Shown here in pieces: positions 45,875 through 61,100 of a stretch of 64,000 nt of DNA (within the stretch, counting starts at the first letter, position 1; each line of letters begins with the position of its first letter). The stretch comes from Otis tarda (Eukaryota; Chordata; Aves; Otidiformes; Otididae): positions 46,515,001 to 46,579,000 of the forward strand of contig CM048552.1 of assembly GCA_026413225.1 (NCBI GenBank). The letters run 5' to 3'. The notes beneath the pieces were generated by a model that was not told the origin of the DNA, did not search any database, and saw nothing but the letters and a program-made list of their open reading frames with translations. The translations under genes and the position numbers were made by a program.

Positions 45875-48800
45875 GATTTCTGTGCCCAGGCATCATGGTT
45901 TAATCAAGAAAAGTGGGAGAAAGAGGATTTCTGTCTGCTTCAAGGAAAACAAATGCATCTAGATAGCAAACATTCTAGTTGTTGTAGTTGAGTATCAGTC
46001 ACATAGTATATGACATATGCTGTGATAATATCATAAACCGTGACTCTAGATCAACCAATCTAGACCTTGTTAGCAAACTAGTAAGGTTTTCCTCCATGAA
46101 ACTGTGATTTAGATATGTATATTGAGCAGTGCCTTGTGTAACAATAGTCGTAGAAAGTTCAGCTTGAGAGAAACTGCAAGCATGGTTTTTCATACACCTC
46201 CTTTCAACTGCTCCAGTGATTTACTAGAATCTTAAAGTTGGTGGCTCGCCTTTGAAGTAAGGTGACTCTCTAGTCAACACAAAGCTGATCAAGGAGGCCA
46301 TCTCTCCTTTGCAACAACAGTGGAGGAAGTTATTTAAGGTTACTACTGTCAGCTGCACACAGATCTTCAGACTATTTTAATTTATATCATAGGCAGGCAG
46401 GCCTCAAGCTGTGCTCAGATGATCAGAAGCAGCAGTAATAACTTGGAAACAATATTTTTTTCTCAAGTCTATGTGCTAAGTACAACTCAGCTGGAACAGA
46501 GGGAATCAAATACAAGTTTTGTAAATTGATTGGGTGAAATCAGCAATCTGTGTGAAGAGAGATAAGGGAGACGATAGTGGCTTAGGCAGTAAATAATTGA
46601 TTGCAGATTTACTTACCTACATTTTTCTTCCCAAATAAGTACTTTATTTAAAAGCAAAAATATAGCTAATAACTATTATATGGAGTCAGAAGAAATAAGG
46701 AAAAGTCTGGATAGGAGAAAAAATTCAATAAAGAAAGGTAAGTAAAAAAGAGAGAAGGGAACAAGAGTCTGCTTCTTTCCATCTTTGTAAAATATCTTCT
46801 TATTTAAAAAAAAAATGTAAAAGCAACACAAAAAGGACAAAAAAAAAAAAAAAAAGCCCATAGGATCAAATCCATATGAAGAAAAATATATTTGGCAGAT
46901 AGTAAATCAAAATTGCCTAAGTTAGTTCACTCTGAGACTAGTTGTCTACAGAGTTGCCTGGAATCAAATGAAATGGTGGTGAGTTCTGTACTTTCAGAGT
47001 TCACATTCGTTGCATCTAGCTGAATCCCAGATAATTCCACTACTCTATCTCTGACCCATTCCCATGGAAAGTGATGTGCCCGGCTAGCAGTGCTGGAAAA
47101 GGCATCTAGTGCTTCATTCTCTAGTGATTATCTTTGTGTAATTCCATATTTATGTTTCCCAGATATATGCAACAGAAAATAAAGTAATGCTTGTTGCAGA
47201 GCTGCTGGCAGAAAATATTGATTTATTGACAATATAAATAAAAACCCCTGCTGGTAAATTGGCTGAAAGCTGGCAATCTTGGGTAGGCTTAAAGGAAGGT
47301 TTTTGCTGGGTAATAAATTCAAGAGGCGTGTATACTTAAATCATGATGTTGAACCATTTCCATGCTATAGACAAACACACAGATTTCTGTTACATTTTAA
47401 ATCCTAGAGTAGCCAAAATTTGGATTTAGTTCAGAACTTCCCCAAAGTTTAGGAATATTCTGAAACTTTATATAGAAACTGACATTAAGCAAGTAAGGAC
47501 CAAAGCAAGTAAAACTTCACATTGGTAAGTAAAATTCACAAAAACGTAGGCATGCTCTGGTCTAGGACTACTTTTTTTTTAAAGAAGAAATTTTCTTCAT
47601 ATTTGCATATGCTAGTGTCAGATAGTAAGTAGTCCACAAATTTATTCTTCTATTGCACCTTAAAAACAATTTCTAAAAATATTAAATATAAAATATAGAA
47701 TAGAGTGTCCTTGAAGCATTTTCAGTGCTCCTTAATGGAGATACAATTGTAAGATATATACAGAACAGAGAAGGTTAAATCCTGACTTAGAAGAAATAAA
47801 AGAAAAACCTTCTCCAAATCCTAATACATTTATTCTTGTTCTGTGTCACCTCTACTGTCCTAATATGCTTACATTTTTTCCCACAGGCCACAAGCAAAAG
47901 GTTTCACATTTCTCCTCTATTTAGGCCCCAAAATTCATTGTGGTGTTATTGCTTGCAGATTTATAGCTCAGTCAGCTTTGTAGTAGCCTCTTTTTTTATA
48001 AGTGGGCATTCTTTGAACATTATGAAATACACGCTACCTCTTTCCTTTTTGATTGGAATTCTTTTCCAAATCCCGCTAATTTTTCTTAAGATCTACAGAA
48101 CATGGATTGCATTTCACTGGTTAACTTAGATGATGCACAAACCACTTGCCATGCCCAGGTAATACTGCATTGAAACAGTTTTTCAAGGTACGACCACACA
48201 TTTATTGCTTAGCAGTGGAACAACTAACTTTCGTTATTTGAAGTGCTGGAGCTAACAGCTCGCAAGGAGCCATAGTTGTCTTACTTCTCACACAGTTCTC
48301 TTCTCAAGATCTACAGTTTGTTGGTATAATAAATCCAGCTTTTGAGCTTTTGGTATTGCGTCGAAAGTATCATGGTCATACAACAAAAAAATATTTCTTT
48401 GATGTAAATTTAGTTTACATTTTTAATTGATTGCTCAAAAAATATTTTTTTTTTTTTCCCACTTTTTTCATTCCTTACAGGTAACTGTTAAGGTTACTTT
48501 GTAATGTATGGTTCACACCAGCAATATGAAGCATACTAGGTTTGTCTGCTTGTATGCGGGCTCTTTCTCTCAAAACTCCACTCCATATTTATCCTGAGCT
48601 AAGATCACAACAGGGTGAATGACACATCATAAAGTTGCATTCTAGATTTTTTTTTTTTGGTAACTTATTTATGTGACTATATCATAAATATTGTCATTCT
48701 TTATAATTAGTCTTATCTAGATAGAAGATTTTGTTCAGACACTTCCTGTGTGACAGCAGGCATATTTATTGGTATCCTGGAATTAAGCCGGAGCCCTTAG

Positions 48801-51505
48801 AGTTAGATTTAGAAGTTCAGGCTTCTTAGCTTGAGCTATAACAGATGCAAGTCGTTTGGTAGAGACTATACAATCTTGTAGCACTTGTTAATCTCTCATT
48901 TACGCTCACCTGCTCTGAGTGCTGATTTTTTTTTTTTTATTTTATATTCTTCTATTTAAAATTGTGACCCACGATTTTTGTTTTTGGAGAGAGCACTTAA
49001 GACCCAGCATGTAAGTTTAAAACATCAAGATGTATTGACAATCTAACTTCTACATGGAGTGCTTATGAAATTGTCACTTTTGTGAGTAAAGGTGAAACAA
49101 AGCACATTCAGTCCTGAACTAAGCTGGAAATCTCATCTCTAGGAAAACAATGTGGAGCTTGCACTTTCTTGACTTGTGTCTGATACACCCATTAAGATTT
49201 CCACTAGTTATTAGATAATAAAGTAACTTAAGACTGATTTTTCTTCTTTTTTTTTTCTTTTAAAAAAATATGCTATCATTGGCAATTATATAAAATTAAT
49301 GCTGAAAAATAATATTTTAAAATTCTATATTCTTAGAACTGATCAGACTATTTAGTTACTGGGTTTTTTTTTTTCTCAGTACCGATGTAAATTTAGGTTA
49401 GAAGTGACAGGGGGAAACACAGGCAAAATTCTGCCCTTTTCCTGATATGAGGCCTGCAGGTATGAGATGCAGTGTTCAGTTTGGGCTGCTATAAAGTTCA
49501 TCTTCATATCCAATAACTTAAGTAGAATTTCACTCTCTTTTCTCCCATTGATAGTAAAAATTTGGTACCACTCGTATATGCACACTTAAAACTTCACAAA
49601 GGTGAAGGGATGCTTTTGTGAATTGCCATTTCAGATATAAACTAAAACTGTAGCTCCTGATCAGTATAAAGCAGGAGTTGATAAAGTAAAATAACCACAA
49701 ACATCACTCCGGACAGGCTTGACTGGCCCTGTTGAGCAGCAGAAGGAAGCAGCTCTAACTTCAGTTGGTCAAACTTTGTCTAAAGAGGCAAGCCATGTCT
49801 GAAACAGATAATATGTTTTTATGATGAAATATCAGAATCTAACATTTAACAGAAAGATGGTCTTGTATATGAAAGAAAAACAGATTATGCCAGAAACTGT
49901 TTCATTAGGAACAGTTAAGAATGATAAGTTCGACTGAAGGAAAACTTCTTGTACCAAAGATGACACCTGAAACAGAGCCCCTGTAAGATCTGCAGTGAAT
50001 ACGATTCCAGCATGAATCTCCAGTTTCACTATAGCATATATAAACGTTAATATTTCAACTCTTTGCCATACTCTGGAACATGGGAGAAGCCACTGCATTC
50101 ACTCCTGGAACATGCTGTTGGTGACACACTGATGCTCCAGGTCCAGCTCAGTCATTTCAAGAAAGGCAAAAGGCTGTGCCACTCAGGCTGCATTTTGAAT
50201 TCTTGCTGTATCTGAGCAGAGAGTGATGGATGAGCTGTGTGCAAGAAATGGCGTAAACACCTCTTAAAAAACCACAGCTGCACTTACATTAGAGTCCTAA
50301 AAGGCAAACCAAAGAGTGGGGAAATAATGAAAAACTGAATAAAAAAGAAAAATGGGTCCGTTTATATTTACAGAGGAAACACTTAATTTTAAAGCACATA
50401 CAGAATGCTAAGGTAAAGCACAAGTTAGTTGGAGTCCTTTCTTTATTTTTTGCAATATTTCTGAAGACTTTTAATGTATTTTTCTCATTGTGACCTTCTG
50501 TTGTGAATGTAATTCTTGTTTGTATTTCCATGGAATGGTGAAGCTGGGATCAAGATTCTTTTCTTCTTGGCCCCATGTAGAAGAGGAGAGTTCTTGTACT
50601 TAAGCTTTTACACTCAAAGAGCTCAATCTTGCAACAGGTAATGCACAAGCAAAGAGATGTAACTGTTGATGATAGTCTCACAATCTCAAATACCATGTTT
50701 GTTTAACTGATATCCATAAAATTTCATTGCTTCAAGCACATTTGTAGTTGCAGTCATCACTAATTCACACGTCCTCTTTCACTAGCTGGAAATAAAAATG
50801 TTTTTAACAGAAGACCAATAGCAACTGGAACAATTTACTTAGGGATGTGATAGATTCTGAATACACTCCTAAAAGCTGCTCCAACTCAGATAGAGGTTAC
50901 AGGCTTAGAACAAGTTAATAGATGAGTTTCTATTGCCTATATTGCCTATCATGTTAATCGGCATAGGTGATATCTGACTTTAAGATACACAAGTTTGATT
51001 ACTAAAAAAAGAAATGAAAGGAGTAGTGCTATTTCCAAAGTTTAATTCATTAATAATTCTGTATGTATTTGTAGATATTTGGAAGCATAACTTTTAAAGA
51101 TATCAGATAAAATAAAAAAAAAATTTGATATTTTAAAATTTTCTCTAATAATTCTTGTCATTAAGTTAGTGCCAGGGATGAAAACACATATTTTTAATAT
51201 ATATTTCTAATTGACTAAGATACTTTGCCAGTAAAAAAAAAAAATAATAATCCCCACACAATTTGCCTCATTGTGTTATTAGTGTTTTGGCCCTCAGTAA
51301 AGATTGGAACATAGTAAGATGCTGTAGAAAAGCTCACGCCCTTTTTCTTCTGGGTTGAAGTGGGTTTGTGACAGCAAGACTGGCTTGTGTTGGCTTCCTT
51401 TGAGTTGCTGCTGCCTGCTTTAGACTAATAGAATCCATAATACTCCTCAGTTGTTTTTCCATTAAACAATCCCACAGATATATTCCCTTCCCATTGATTA
51501 TCATC

Positions 51506-52108
51506 TGTCATGGTTTAACCCCAGCCAGCAATTGAGTACAATGCAGCCACTTGCTCACCCTCCCCCTCCCAGCAGGATCGGCGAGAGAATCAGGAAGAAA
51601 GGATAACTCATGCATTGAGACAAAGACAGTTTACTAGGATAGCAAAGGAAGATGATAACAATAATGAAATATAGGGACAATAAGATATACGAAATTACAA
51701 TTTACATTTTCTCACCACTGGAAGACCTGATGATTGATATGGCCTGTTCCAAGCAGTGATCATGGAAAATAAACTGATAAGCTATCCTGAAACAATTCCA
51801 ACCAGTGAGAGAAAGTGCAAGAGAGCTGCCCACCAGAAATCCCCCACCTACACACTGAGCACCATGTCTATGGTATGGAATACTTTCTTTGTCCTATTTG
51901 GGTCAGCTGTACTAGCTATACCTCTCCCAGCTTCTTGCACCTGCACATTAGTGAAACCTGAGAAGCTGGAAAAAGTCCTTGGTCTTTTTAGCAATAATTA
52001 ATAGTATCATGTATTATCAACATTCTTCACATACCAATCCCATACTAAATCCAAAACACAGCAGCTACTGAGAAGAAAATTTGCTTCATCCCAGACAAAA
52101 CCAGGACA
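51506..52108 (-). mobile_element. Solo LTR of an avian endogenous retrovirus, minus orientation
   Basis: On the + strand it runs from TGTCATGGTTTAACCCCAGC to CAGACAAAACCAGGACA. Read on the minus strand it starts TGTCCTGGTTTTGTCTGGGA, contains GACCAAGGACTTTTTCCAGC and GTATTCCATACCAT, then AAACTGTCTTTGTCTCAATG, and ends GCTGGGGTTAAACCATGACA, the arrangement of a very common avian ERVL-like LTR. About 603 bases with no internal region. Flanking five-mers (TCATC and TTTTC) match at only three of five places, so the target duplication is decayed or absent. Confidence 0.85.
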
Positions 52109-55100
52109 TTTTCATAATACCATACATAGCTCCAAAAAACCAGGAAATACATATGATAGATATCTCAGAGGAGAATGCTTTAAGGGTGGACGCAATATCA
52201 GTTGTTTACATTAATGCAATTCATTATGTTTATATTGGATGAAATTCAGTATGTTTGTATTAATGAACTCTGATTCTTTCTTGTGCATAGTTGGCCCATC
52301 TATGCCTGACAAATAGAGAGGACAATAAAGATAATTTGTAATTAAGATGATACTTTGCCTCTTTTTATCACTTCGACTTGGGTTATTTTTCTACCTGCTA
52401 GTATTTGTATAGGTGCATCTGAAATAAATGTGTGGCCTCAATACTGATACAGTCAATGTCCTAAATATGCCATATATATGATTTTTTATTTTTAGTAAAA
52501 AATTTACTTGAAATTGTCTTATTTTACAGAATATCTATTCAATGAATTTCTTCTGTGGAACATTTTGTTTACTTAGTTTAAATTCATTGCCTTTGAACCC
52601 ACTTGTTTCTGTACCATGAATTTAGGTACACCCACCCACACTCAAACATACACGTACTACACAAAGACAGAAGCTTTCATTTTATGTGCAGAAACATCAG
52701 TCTTGCTAGTTGTGGAAGGGAAGGGAAGTCTCCCAGGAGCTCATTCCAAATGCAATGTCAAGTTTACAATAAACAGAATAATTGCACTGTTTACAGGATT
52801 TATTTTATTACTATCCTTGTGATTGCTACAGTTGTAAATAAATGTGCTCCTTGCCACAAATTTACTTTGTTTTCCAGGAAGAAGGACAGATTTGCTTCCT
52901 TTCACTGCAATTATAATAATGGGCAATATATGTTTGCATTTAGGTTTCGCCAGCCAGTGTAAGCCAGAAGGCCAGGCAGCTGTTGATCTTAAAGGATTAT
53001 CACGAAACAAGTTCCCTTAGCTTTAGATTGTAATTTATCATTTGAGACAAAATCCTGATTGTGTTTTAAACCAGTTTCACTTTAAAAATGGCAACTCCAA
53101 AGTATACACAATATATGAAAAATGATGTACTTTTCCATGAGAAACAGCACCAGTCCATGGTGATCATGCCTGAACACTTAGTTAGGTTATCAAGATAAAC
53201 TCATGCTCAGATCAAGCCACATAACAACTGAACACAAAAGACCAAAACGTGTTGACAAGAAAGCAAACTTTCTCCTGGAACTTCTGGTTGCCTTGACTCA
53301 GCTAAGTTGGTTTTGCGTCACTTATATCCTTAGAAACTGGAGGTAAGATTAGGGTTGTATAATGCTTGAAGGACCCTTGGTGGCTTTTGGATATCAACAA
53401 TGTAATTTTATTTTTCTAAAAGTCTGATTCAAATCTGAATTAACCTATGTGTAAATGTACCATTAATGTAAATACATGTACAGTCTACTTAATGAACTAA
53501 TACACTACACTCATGTTGTGATCAGTTCTTTAGGTAGTAGTTTCTCAGATGGGATTTATTTTTGCTTCATCTTACAGAACCAGCAGATCCTAGGGTACTA
53601 CTGGAAAATTGTCTCAATGTAGGACAGTCCCTTAGCACAGAAAGAAAAAGAGAGAGAAAGACAGCTGCACCCTGTTTGCTTCTGTCCTCTGCTTTAATAG
53701 AGTGACAGCAAAGAACTATTCCCATCTTGTGTCAGGCCCAGATGAAGTTTTGACTTCCTGACACCTTTAGTAATTAATGTAATCTGAGGCAGTATGAAGA
53801 TTTCAAAGTACAGAACAGGAGCAAATGCTTCAGATCAGTTCACTGGAAACACACAAGGGTGTCATGTCATGGCAGTGGTTTTTCCAAACCCGAGAAATGA
53901 AAAAAAATTGGATACGGAAGGTTCTAGCACAGTTTCAAGATGCAGACAGAAGCATCTTATCTCAACTTCTGTAAAGATCAGAAATCTTAATAGAATCTTA
54001 CCCCAGAGTAAATATTTTAATTAAAACTTAGAAATATTTTCAGATAATAAACATCCTATAAAAAAACTAAGAAGAGATGGGAGAATTGACAAACTTCTTG
54101 ATTTCACATTTGATTTGATCCACATTCGATTTCAGCAAATATTTTAATGTAAAAAACCCAAATAAATCTCAAGTAAATTTAAAAAGACTCTAAATGTCAC
54201 TATTTAGATTACAAGTACATTTTAATAAAGAAAACATACCCATTATAATTAAACTCTCAGGAAGTTCAAAGCTCTTCGAAAGATTTGTTTGTCATTACTA
54301 TTTCTCAAGTTGAGCTGAAAATAATTTTTCGCTATGTTTTCACTCTATCAATCAATAAGAAACAAAATTCTTCTTGGAATCTATTCTGATAAGATTTAAA
54401 ATGTTTTTAAAAGGTACATTTCTTGCCATAAAATACAAACAAGTGAACAAAAGGGAAAAACTCAAAAAGCGTAGCTAGACTTTTAAATATTAAATCAAAA
54501 TCATTAAATATACAGTGTACCAAGTATTTTGGTTTTAATACTTGTTCTCTCTTCTGTACAGAAAACCTGAGCAATGTTCTTATACTACCACTTCTACATA
54601 TCCATCAATCCATGTGTCTCAAGCATTTATAAGTATCTGTCATCACTTTCCTCTGAAAAACCTTTACAAATAAACCATTTGGCTTTTCGCTATTTGATAA
54701 TGGGTAAATCCTTTGGTATTGTACCAGTATACAACACAGGACATCATTAGCAGAGGAAAGGAGTCAGCAATAAAATCAACTGGAGATTAAGCTCATTCAC
54801 AAAACTTCAGTCCCTGTTGAGCATAGTGTTAAACATGCTTAACTGCTTCATTCAATAGAACAGCTATTGACGGGGTCCCAAAACCCTAGTTAAGTTTTTA
54901 CAAGGCTTTTCACTAGAGAACATAATTGTTATTTCCACATACCTACATTCAATTTTCAGGGATTACTTTAAGTGTGAATTCTCAGGTATTTCTTCCAGCT
55001 GTCTCCTGTCAACCTATAATCCCATATACTGAGCTCTGTCCCTGCAGGGTAGGCACTTGATCCTAGGGTCAAAGGTCCTTTAGCTCTTGACTAATGCACC

Positions 55101-58100
55101 TCATTAGAAGAGGAAAGCAGAATGTCTCCAGCAATTCAAACATCATGAGAAGTAACAGAACTATATATTTTTAATCATGTTAAACAGGTTTGTTTTATTT
55201 CAGACACAATGAAAAAAAAAAAAAAAGCTGAAGGCTTTCTATTTATAACCACTGGAAGCGCCAGTGCCTGGTTTTGTTATGCATCCAAGTGTGATGCAGG
55301 AGTGTGCAACTTAATTTGGAGGAAATAAAATAATTAATAGCTTAATCATGTGCAGTACCTTTTTATATTACAGTGGGAGGCTGGTCATAAATTAATAGCT
55401 AACATTACTCAGGTACTTGGACTACAGTGAATATGTTACTTAAGTCAAATGCTGTTATTCTTTATGTTAATGTCAGGTAATGATTTTACCCTGTGCTGAA
55501 AAAATAATCACCTCATAAAACAACAGTTTTTAATTAAACAATGAAACTGGAACTTAAGTTAACTGAATCCCTAAGCAAATGTATGCCACTACATTTTCTA
55601 CAAAAGCTTTTTTATCAGTTCACTGTGGTCACAAACAAATACCCTTTGCTTTAGAGATTGTACGTATTTCTTTGCATTCACACAAATCTGTATTTTGAAT
55701 GCTTTTTCACTACAAACTGACGTCAGCAATTCTAGCTATTTGTCATCATTGCATTCTAAAGGAGCTTTACAAGGTAAAAAAACCAAAACATATGGTGTAT
55801 TCATTGGATGTAGATATAGAAGACGAAACCTTGATTTCACCAAAGCTAAAACCACTCTCCCACTGATTTCAAAATGGTCTGAAATGTCTCTAAAATTTGT
55901 TCCATCAGGCTTCTACCTGATGAGCATTCTGGGACTGTATGTGGGGTTTTCTGGCTTTTCCAGACATTTTCTGGAATACAGGTAAACTTTAAACACATAA
56001 TTTTAATTATCAAAGGAAACAGCAACACAGGGATAGATGTGATGTCACAATCCTAGTTTTTGTATTATGATTAAAAGTGTTTTTCTGATAATATTTTGAT
56101 GTCAGAAAAATCTTGTTACTTTTTCTATGTGTACTTACTTTTAATGTAATTATGAAACACAAATATGAGACAAGGCATCTTCTTTTATTGGATTAACTAA
56201 TAAATTTGGAAAATGTTGGACAATTCAGGCACTCAATTTTTTCTTTGTCTTCAGACCGTCACAGTTATAACAGCAGTGAATAAAATGTGATTTCACACTG
56301 GTTTAGAGATGCATTAGTAAGTATTTTTAATATCACTTTATAACAAGTAAGTCTTTAAGATTTTTTAGCAATGTTAGGTTTGCTACCATTATGGATAATA
56401 TATATTACATTATTTTAACTTTTTTTAAGTTAAAAGACTACATAAATTGATGTTTTATTCCATCTGGAGACAGAGGAATTACACAGTGAAATAGTTTTGA
56501 TTTTTTTTTTTCTGTTTATTACCAAGAAAAATAAATTCTCAACTTTCTTAACAAAGTGGGAGCTGTCTAATCAGGTGTTTTCCCTACCCACATCTCGTTC
56601 AGGCATCACCATCACTCCTATTGCAGTAAGATGACTGTTAAGGTCCCTTTTGAGACCAAACGCCAGTTTAAGCTGTGCAACATTTTTCTCTCAGTTTTTT
56701 ATTTTATAGTGTACAGCTATGATTTTCTACCTGAGTTCACAACCCAGCTCATAAACAGTGTGTACGCTGACTGTTTTCTGCTAAACACTTAGCTCACACC
56801 GTTCACTTCTCCTGAGTAGCCTTCCACTTATGTCTTTCTCCCAGCAACTTCTTTAAATGAAAACCAGCAAAACTTAACAACTCAGGGAGACTAAATCATC
56901 CTGTAAAAATAACACAATTTAATTTGTGCTGTAGGGTGAGAGCAGAGTAACTGGACAACCTCATGTTTATCTCACCAGTACATATGATTTCAAAGTGTCA
57001 TTTACTACAGTTGTAAACTCTAGCCTTCTGGTTTGTAAAAGTTGTATTAAAGCCATCCTGTTCATTGAGGAAAAACAGTTACATGTGAGGTAGCTGTCAC
57101 TACTGAATTGTTTTGTACATTTATTTTCCTGCTGGCTATTGTGAGCTGCTACGATTCTCTTGATAAATGAGCTTGCTGGTCCTCAACCCTCTCTTTAATG
57201 TCTTACTTATCCTAGATTAGTCTTTAGTTTTACAAACCAATCCAGACACAGAAAGCTCAAAATTGCCTGAAGAGGAACTTCTCTCAAAAGTGTTTTGATG
57301 ACAGTTACTGGTTACAGCTAAAGATGTAACATACTATGACAATTATGTGTATTTACTTACATATACTTAACAAGCCTATTTGCAAATAATCCACAGAAGT
57401 ACTTGACTCTCAGGATTTAGTAATGTTGTAACTCTTACGGTGCCTGAAGATAACAGTAATTTTTACCCTTCATTTCACTAGGCTTGCCACCAAATTCACA
57501 CTGCTGATGCTCCTGCTCCACAACTGGCGTACTGTTGAAAAGTTGACAGTGAACCACCTAACAAAAAGGCGAAGGGCCACTTGAGGACTGGCAATGCTTT
57601 TCTGTGCCTCCCAGAGTGCTGGGAGATTAACTCTGTTTATGATGAGTGTTTCCCTTGTCTGTTTGTCAAGAAGTGCCAAACATTTTGCATAGCAATGATA
57701 TTCTGCTCTGTTCAAGTTGCTCACACAGGAAGAAGAAAGTATCTCCCTATGAAGGGTGGAGGCAGAGCAGACTTCCTTTGACAGAAAAGTAGACTGGTAA
57801 CATACTTGCTTAACAGAATACTTTCTGTCCTTCAAAGATGTTGAAAGGCACACATCTCTATTTCATTTCCATTATTGAAATGAAAAAAGGCTTACAGAGA
57901 CAATAGTTAAGAAGCTATAATCTCAATATTAATGCAAAAGCTATATATTTCATATCACTACTGTTCTGCATCTGCAGGCTTCGTCTTATATGTCCTGTCT
58001 TATGAACAATATGTATGCTTTTGATTTAGGAACGAACAACATTTTAAACTCTAATGTTAAAAGGAGAAAAAAAAAAGAAAGAAGTGGGGAAATGATTGAA

Positions 58101-61100
58101 TTACATAGAACATATTTTTCTTTTAAAATGCAGTAAAAGACTCAACAGTTCAAATTGCTCAGGGGTGATCACATTTCTTTCAGAAGGTGCTCTGTATCTT
58201 GGGGGCAGTTGACGTATCAAATACTGCTGATAGTTCAGCAGATGCTTTTTTTTATTGAAAGTCACAGAAAAGAGTTGCAATAAAACCTGCATTAACAGCC
58301 AGAGCTCAGACTGAGGCTGCCTCGTGATTTATGCACTCTCCTTTGGTTTTGATCTTTTAATGAATGTGACTTGCCACATTATATACTCTTCTGGAATTTT
58401 CTCCCTCACCACTCTCATTACTATACTCTCACTGTTGATCTGATCATACAGTTTCATACGACTCAGGAAAACGAAAATCAGCTACTAGCAGTCGACTATG
58501 CATGGTTTTGTACTTTTTTGTAGTGACGGCTCTGATTCAAAATGCAGTCAGATGAGTGAGAGGACTCTAGTTGTTTTTAACGGGCTTTGGATCAGGCTAT
58601 GAATAATATACTTTTCCAGGGCACATAATTTTAGGTTATTACTTGTGCATCTAACTGTTCTTTTCAAGTGCCCATCATCTCTACACAAAGCTAGTCCTAG
58701 CAAAGAAAATAAAATAAATCCAGTTTCTCTGTTGTTCAGAATGGACAAACTTGATTTTTTTTTTAAGAAATACAATTCTTTAGGAATCACCTTAGTCCAG
58801 AGACTGCAACATATGGAGAGCTCTTCAAGTATTGTACATAGCTGTTATTTACATTTGAGGCTCTGTACAAGTTTTTACGTTATACATGCCTCATGAAAAT
58901 AACTTGGGGTAAGAATCATTTTTCAAATGTTATTAATAGATAAAAAGTAATCCAAGGATAAATGCTTCCAGACTGCAGCTACTGTGTGTATCTAGGCTAG
59001 ACATACATATCTCAGTGTTTTGTTTTTTCAGTCTGACTAATTGTCTTTGTCTTTAATGACTCTCCTTTAAATGTCTGCTTTATGTTTCACAAATACTTAA
59101 TCATTGCTTTTCTTCATCTATTTATTGATAGAGTTTAAACACGCACATATGAACCAAAGTGACATTACCTGAGGAAATGTTGGGCAGAAATCTGATTTTT
59201 TTTTCCCATCATTCAAATCACATCTTTTCTCCTAGCTGAAGCTAACAAAAAAATCATACCTTTGCTCATTTGCTGTAAATACAGGAAGAAAACACTGTGG
59301 AAATGGGAATTGTTACAGTATGTGGAAAATATACTTAAAAGGAGACCACAGGAGAAAACATCCCTTCTCAGAACCCCATCCTCTCCTGTATGAATTGTAC
59401 CAAGAAGACCAGTAAGCCCACTCATGCAAGTAAACATTACACACGTGTTAAAGACTAGGAGAATGGTGTCTCATAGATGGAAGCTCTTACACTCTAATGA
59501 AACACCTTTGTGTATGATGTTATGTCAATGGAACAGCATGTGGCTTTGGTACATATAAAAGCAATTATGGAAGTAATATTGGAGCCTGACTTGCCTTTTT
59601 ACATTGGTTTCAGGGTTTCAGGCTCCCTAATAGCTCTAAGGCGAGTCAGAATGATAGCACTTTCCTTCTTGTCATCATCTCACAATAAAACTTCCCATTC
59701 TTTTAATGGTCCAGAAGCCCTTCAGATGTGTCATTGGTATTTATATTAGAAACGTTTCCATTAGCTAAGATTTTACAATTTTTTTTTTTTTTAACTACAG
59801 ATAGTCTGGGATATTTTAAATGATAGCAACTTGATTTCTAGTTATTTATTGACTTTTCCCACATGATGTGTCTGTGAAAATATGCTGTAGCACATGTCCA
59901 GATTTCAGAGAAACCCCAAAATGTAGTGTCAGATGATGTAGCTACAAAGCGTATGTTATAGTGCTAGCTCACCCATATTGGCCACTGATAACCTGCTCCA
60001 TCTGTCTTGCCTTTGACATGTTAGCCGGATGGGGGAGAGATGGGGCAGCCTCTAAAAACAGGAGTCATTATGAGAAGAAACAGCAGCCCATCAGCAATCA
60101 GATATTTTGCTGAAAAGTTCAAGAGATCATCTTTTTTTTTTCTTCTTTTACATGCTTTAATGTCCACTATCACAGCCAACATGGTATTTACTTAGTGAGT
60201 TATAGAGGTTGACTCCATCTTTCTACCCTTCATCACTGCAGTGATACTGGTTAAGATTTTGGGAGTCCATTTGGTCAGTCAGATATCTGGGCTTGTCTCT
60301 TCTTTCTCCCATTTTTGTAGCTCAGAACTTGAACCCTGATCACCTCTGGTAAAGTTGCAGTGCTTCAACACTTCATACCTAGCCTCCTAATATATCTTTA
60401 GGATGAATTCTACAAGTAATGAAAGTTTTCTCTCTTCCTTTTCCTTGTAAATAGCTTTGAAAAGATCAAGCCAGTTAATATAAAAATAGTCTGATTTGTG
60501 TACTATACATTATGTTATTCATTATATTATACTGTATGTGGGTCATATGCGCACATATACACACATGTATATAGTTGGTTAAGAAGGATTAGTATAATTT
60601 GTTTATGTATACACAGGAAGTACTAATTTTTTAAATACTTTTTGACCTAGATGATACGTAGATCTTTGCACAAGGCAGACTTCACTTCCTAGGAAAATAT
60701 TTCTCTGGCACAAACAGTTATGAAAATGCGTTTAACTTCTAGTGTTCTAATAGAGATTAAAACAGAGTTCAAAACCATTGTTTTATTGCAAATTTTCATA
60801 CTGGCTGTTCACATCATGCTTTCTGGCATGATGTGGGAATTTGAAACAGCAGAGCTACTGTCTCAGAGCTCAGCATAAAAATCCAGGGTGGGCAGAAGGG
60901 GGAAATGTTGAAAGAAAAATTAGATATGGTATATATGCCAGCTACTGACCACTCATTCATATCATGCTGTGTTTTTAAGTGGTTCTCCCTTTTGGTTAGG
61001 CAATAAAACCACTCCTTGTATAAAAGGAGTATAATTCCATTTAATGGAGAAAAGTCCTCTATGAAGTCCCATCTTCCTAGACTTAATTTTAAATTCTTCT

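Larger units (their letters stand above)
43438..51505. other. Gene desert downstream of ALX1, second part
   Basis: No gene or RNA is recognised in about 8 kb. Visible features are a degenerate tandem repeat at 45560-45630, a run of 16 C at 45859-45874 and scattered poly-T runs near 48430, 48645 and 48930. Open frames are short and lack family features. Confidence 0.65.

Noticed and set aside
57470..57853. 127-residue minus-strand open frame
   Set aside because: No family resemblance and no supporting context; treated as chance.
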